A program made the translations under genes and the position numbers. From Candidatus Omnitrophota bacterium (lineage in GTDB: Bacteria; Omnitrophota; Gorgyraeia; 2-02-FULL-51-18), in contig JAHFFM010000113.1 of NCBI GenBank assembly GCA_023247935.1, forward strand, positions 1 through 6,452: 6,452 bases of DNA, given 5' to 3'. The notes below the pieces were generated by a model. The model had not been told where the DNA came from. It did no database searches and saw only the letters and a program-made list of their open reading frames with translations. Positions 5,941-6,452 of this stretch are shown here, piece by piece (within the stretch, counting starts at the first letter, position 1; each line of letters begins with the position of its first letter).

Positions 5941-6452
5941 ATGAAAATTCATATTCTTACTCTGTTTCCAGAGGCATTTGAATCTTTTTTGTCGCATTCG
6001 ATGATGAAACGCGCTCAAAACAAAGGGCATGTTCAAATCTATGTGGTCAATTTACGCGACTATACGAACGATAAACATAAAACTTGTGACGATCGTCCGT
6101 TTGGCGGTGGCCCGGGAATGGTTCTAAAGCCTGCGCCAATTTTTGAAGCTTTGGATGCTCTATTTGGAAAGAAAAAACCTTCCAAAAAAACCAGGATTGT
6201 TCACTTAACCCCTCAAGGCCGGCCATTTAATCAAGTTGAGGCGAAGAAGTTTTCCAGGTTCAGCGAATTGGTCTTTATTTGCGGGCATTATGAGGGAATA
6301 GACGAGAGGGTAGTGGACGCATGGGTAACGGATGAGGTGTCTATAGGGGACTATGTGTTGACCCAGGGTGAGCTTCCGGCCATGGTGCTCATTGATACGG
6401 TGATCCGGCTGCTTCCTGGGGTACTCGGAAGCGAGGAATCGAAGGTATTTGA
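5941..6452 (+). CDS. trmD: tRNA (guanine-37-N1)-methyltransferase TrmD, 3' end cut off
   Basis: TrmD methylates G37 next to the anticodon of a set of tRNAs, using S-adenosylmethionine, and prevents +1 frameshifting. The frame runs open from ATG 5941 to the window edge, 170 full codons plus two bases. It carries the family signature throughout: [17 protein letters not shown] at the start, [29 protein letters not shown] (C114-D126) and [30 protein letters not shown], the trefoil-knot SAM site. One oddity is Q142 in YVLTQGE where most relatives have Gly (YVLxGGE). By alignment with E. coli the next codon, cut after GA, is the catalytic aspartate position (E. coli D169), so it may be Asp or Glu and cannot be settled here. 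No Shine-Dalgarno precedes the start. No rimM is found between rpsP and this gene. Confidence 0.96.
   Translation, partial: MKIHILTLFPEAFESFLSHSMMKRAQNKGHVQIYVVNLRDYTNDKHKTCDDRPFGGGPGMVLKPAPIFEALDALFGKKKPSKKTRIVHLTPQGRPFNQVEAKKFSRFSELVFICGHYEGIDERVVDAWVTDEVSIGDYVLTQGELPAMVLIDTVIRLLPGVLGSEESKVF

Overview
The window is an ordinary chromosomal housekeeping region of a bacterium. Eight genes all lie on the + strand: coaE (5' end missing), rho, rpmE, prfA, prmC, murA, rpsP and trmD (3' end missing). Base composition looks close to balanced. All the proteins look intact, with their key catalytic or metal-binding residues present where visible. The run coaE-rho-rpmE-prfA-prmC-murA is a gene order seen in several Gram-negative lineages, and rho-rpmE-prfA-prmC also recurs in Firmicutes. 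My impression is an uncultured Gram-negative-type lineage, possibly Omnitrophota or a neighbour. That is a guess from gene order and intergenic style, not something the sequence proves.

Layout: 2-577 is the end of dephospho-CoA kinase. 578-655 is a gap holding a palindromic repeat and the rho Shine-Dalgarno. 656-1915 is transcription termination factor Rho. 1916-2012 is a gap with a 57-base palindrome. 2013-2216 is ribosomal protein L31. 2217-2302 is a gap filled by a third repeat element. 2303-3370 is release factor 1. It overlaps by four bases the methyltransferase PrmC (3367-4215), which modifies it. 4216-4322 is a gap with a TATAAT box, a mini-hairpin and a direct heptamer array. 4323-5591 is MurA, the first step of peptidoglycan synthesis. 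5620-5865 is ribosomal protein S16, behind a strong Shine-Dalgarno. 5866-5940 is a gap with two hairpins. 5941-6452 is the start of the tRNA m1G37 methyltransferase TrmD. No gap is longer than 107 bases.

Most genes serve translation and its quality control: L31, S16, RF1 with its GGQ methylase, and tRNA m1G37, which guards the reading frame. Rho ends transcripts, CoaE completes coenzyme A and MurA starts the cell wall. No intrinsic terminator (GC stem directly followed by a T run) is visible, so the block may be read as one or a few long transcripts.

The unusual part is the gaps. Four of the six gaps contain arrays of degenerate 7-base units, three of them folded back as palindromes. Each gap uses a different heptamer (TTGTGAG-like, TAGCGGA, GCTGGCA, TCTTCAC). 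What they share is a layout (7-base period, about three to four units per arm, intergenic position) rather than a sequence. A fifth gap (rpsP-trmD) carries a different, REP-like GC-rich palindrome where rimM would normally be. The genes directly downstream of three of these five elements (prfA, murA, trmD) have no recognisable Shine-Dalgarno.
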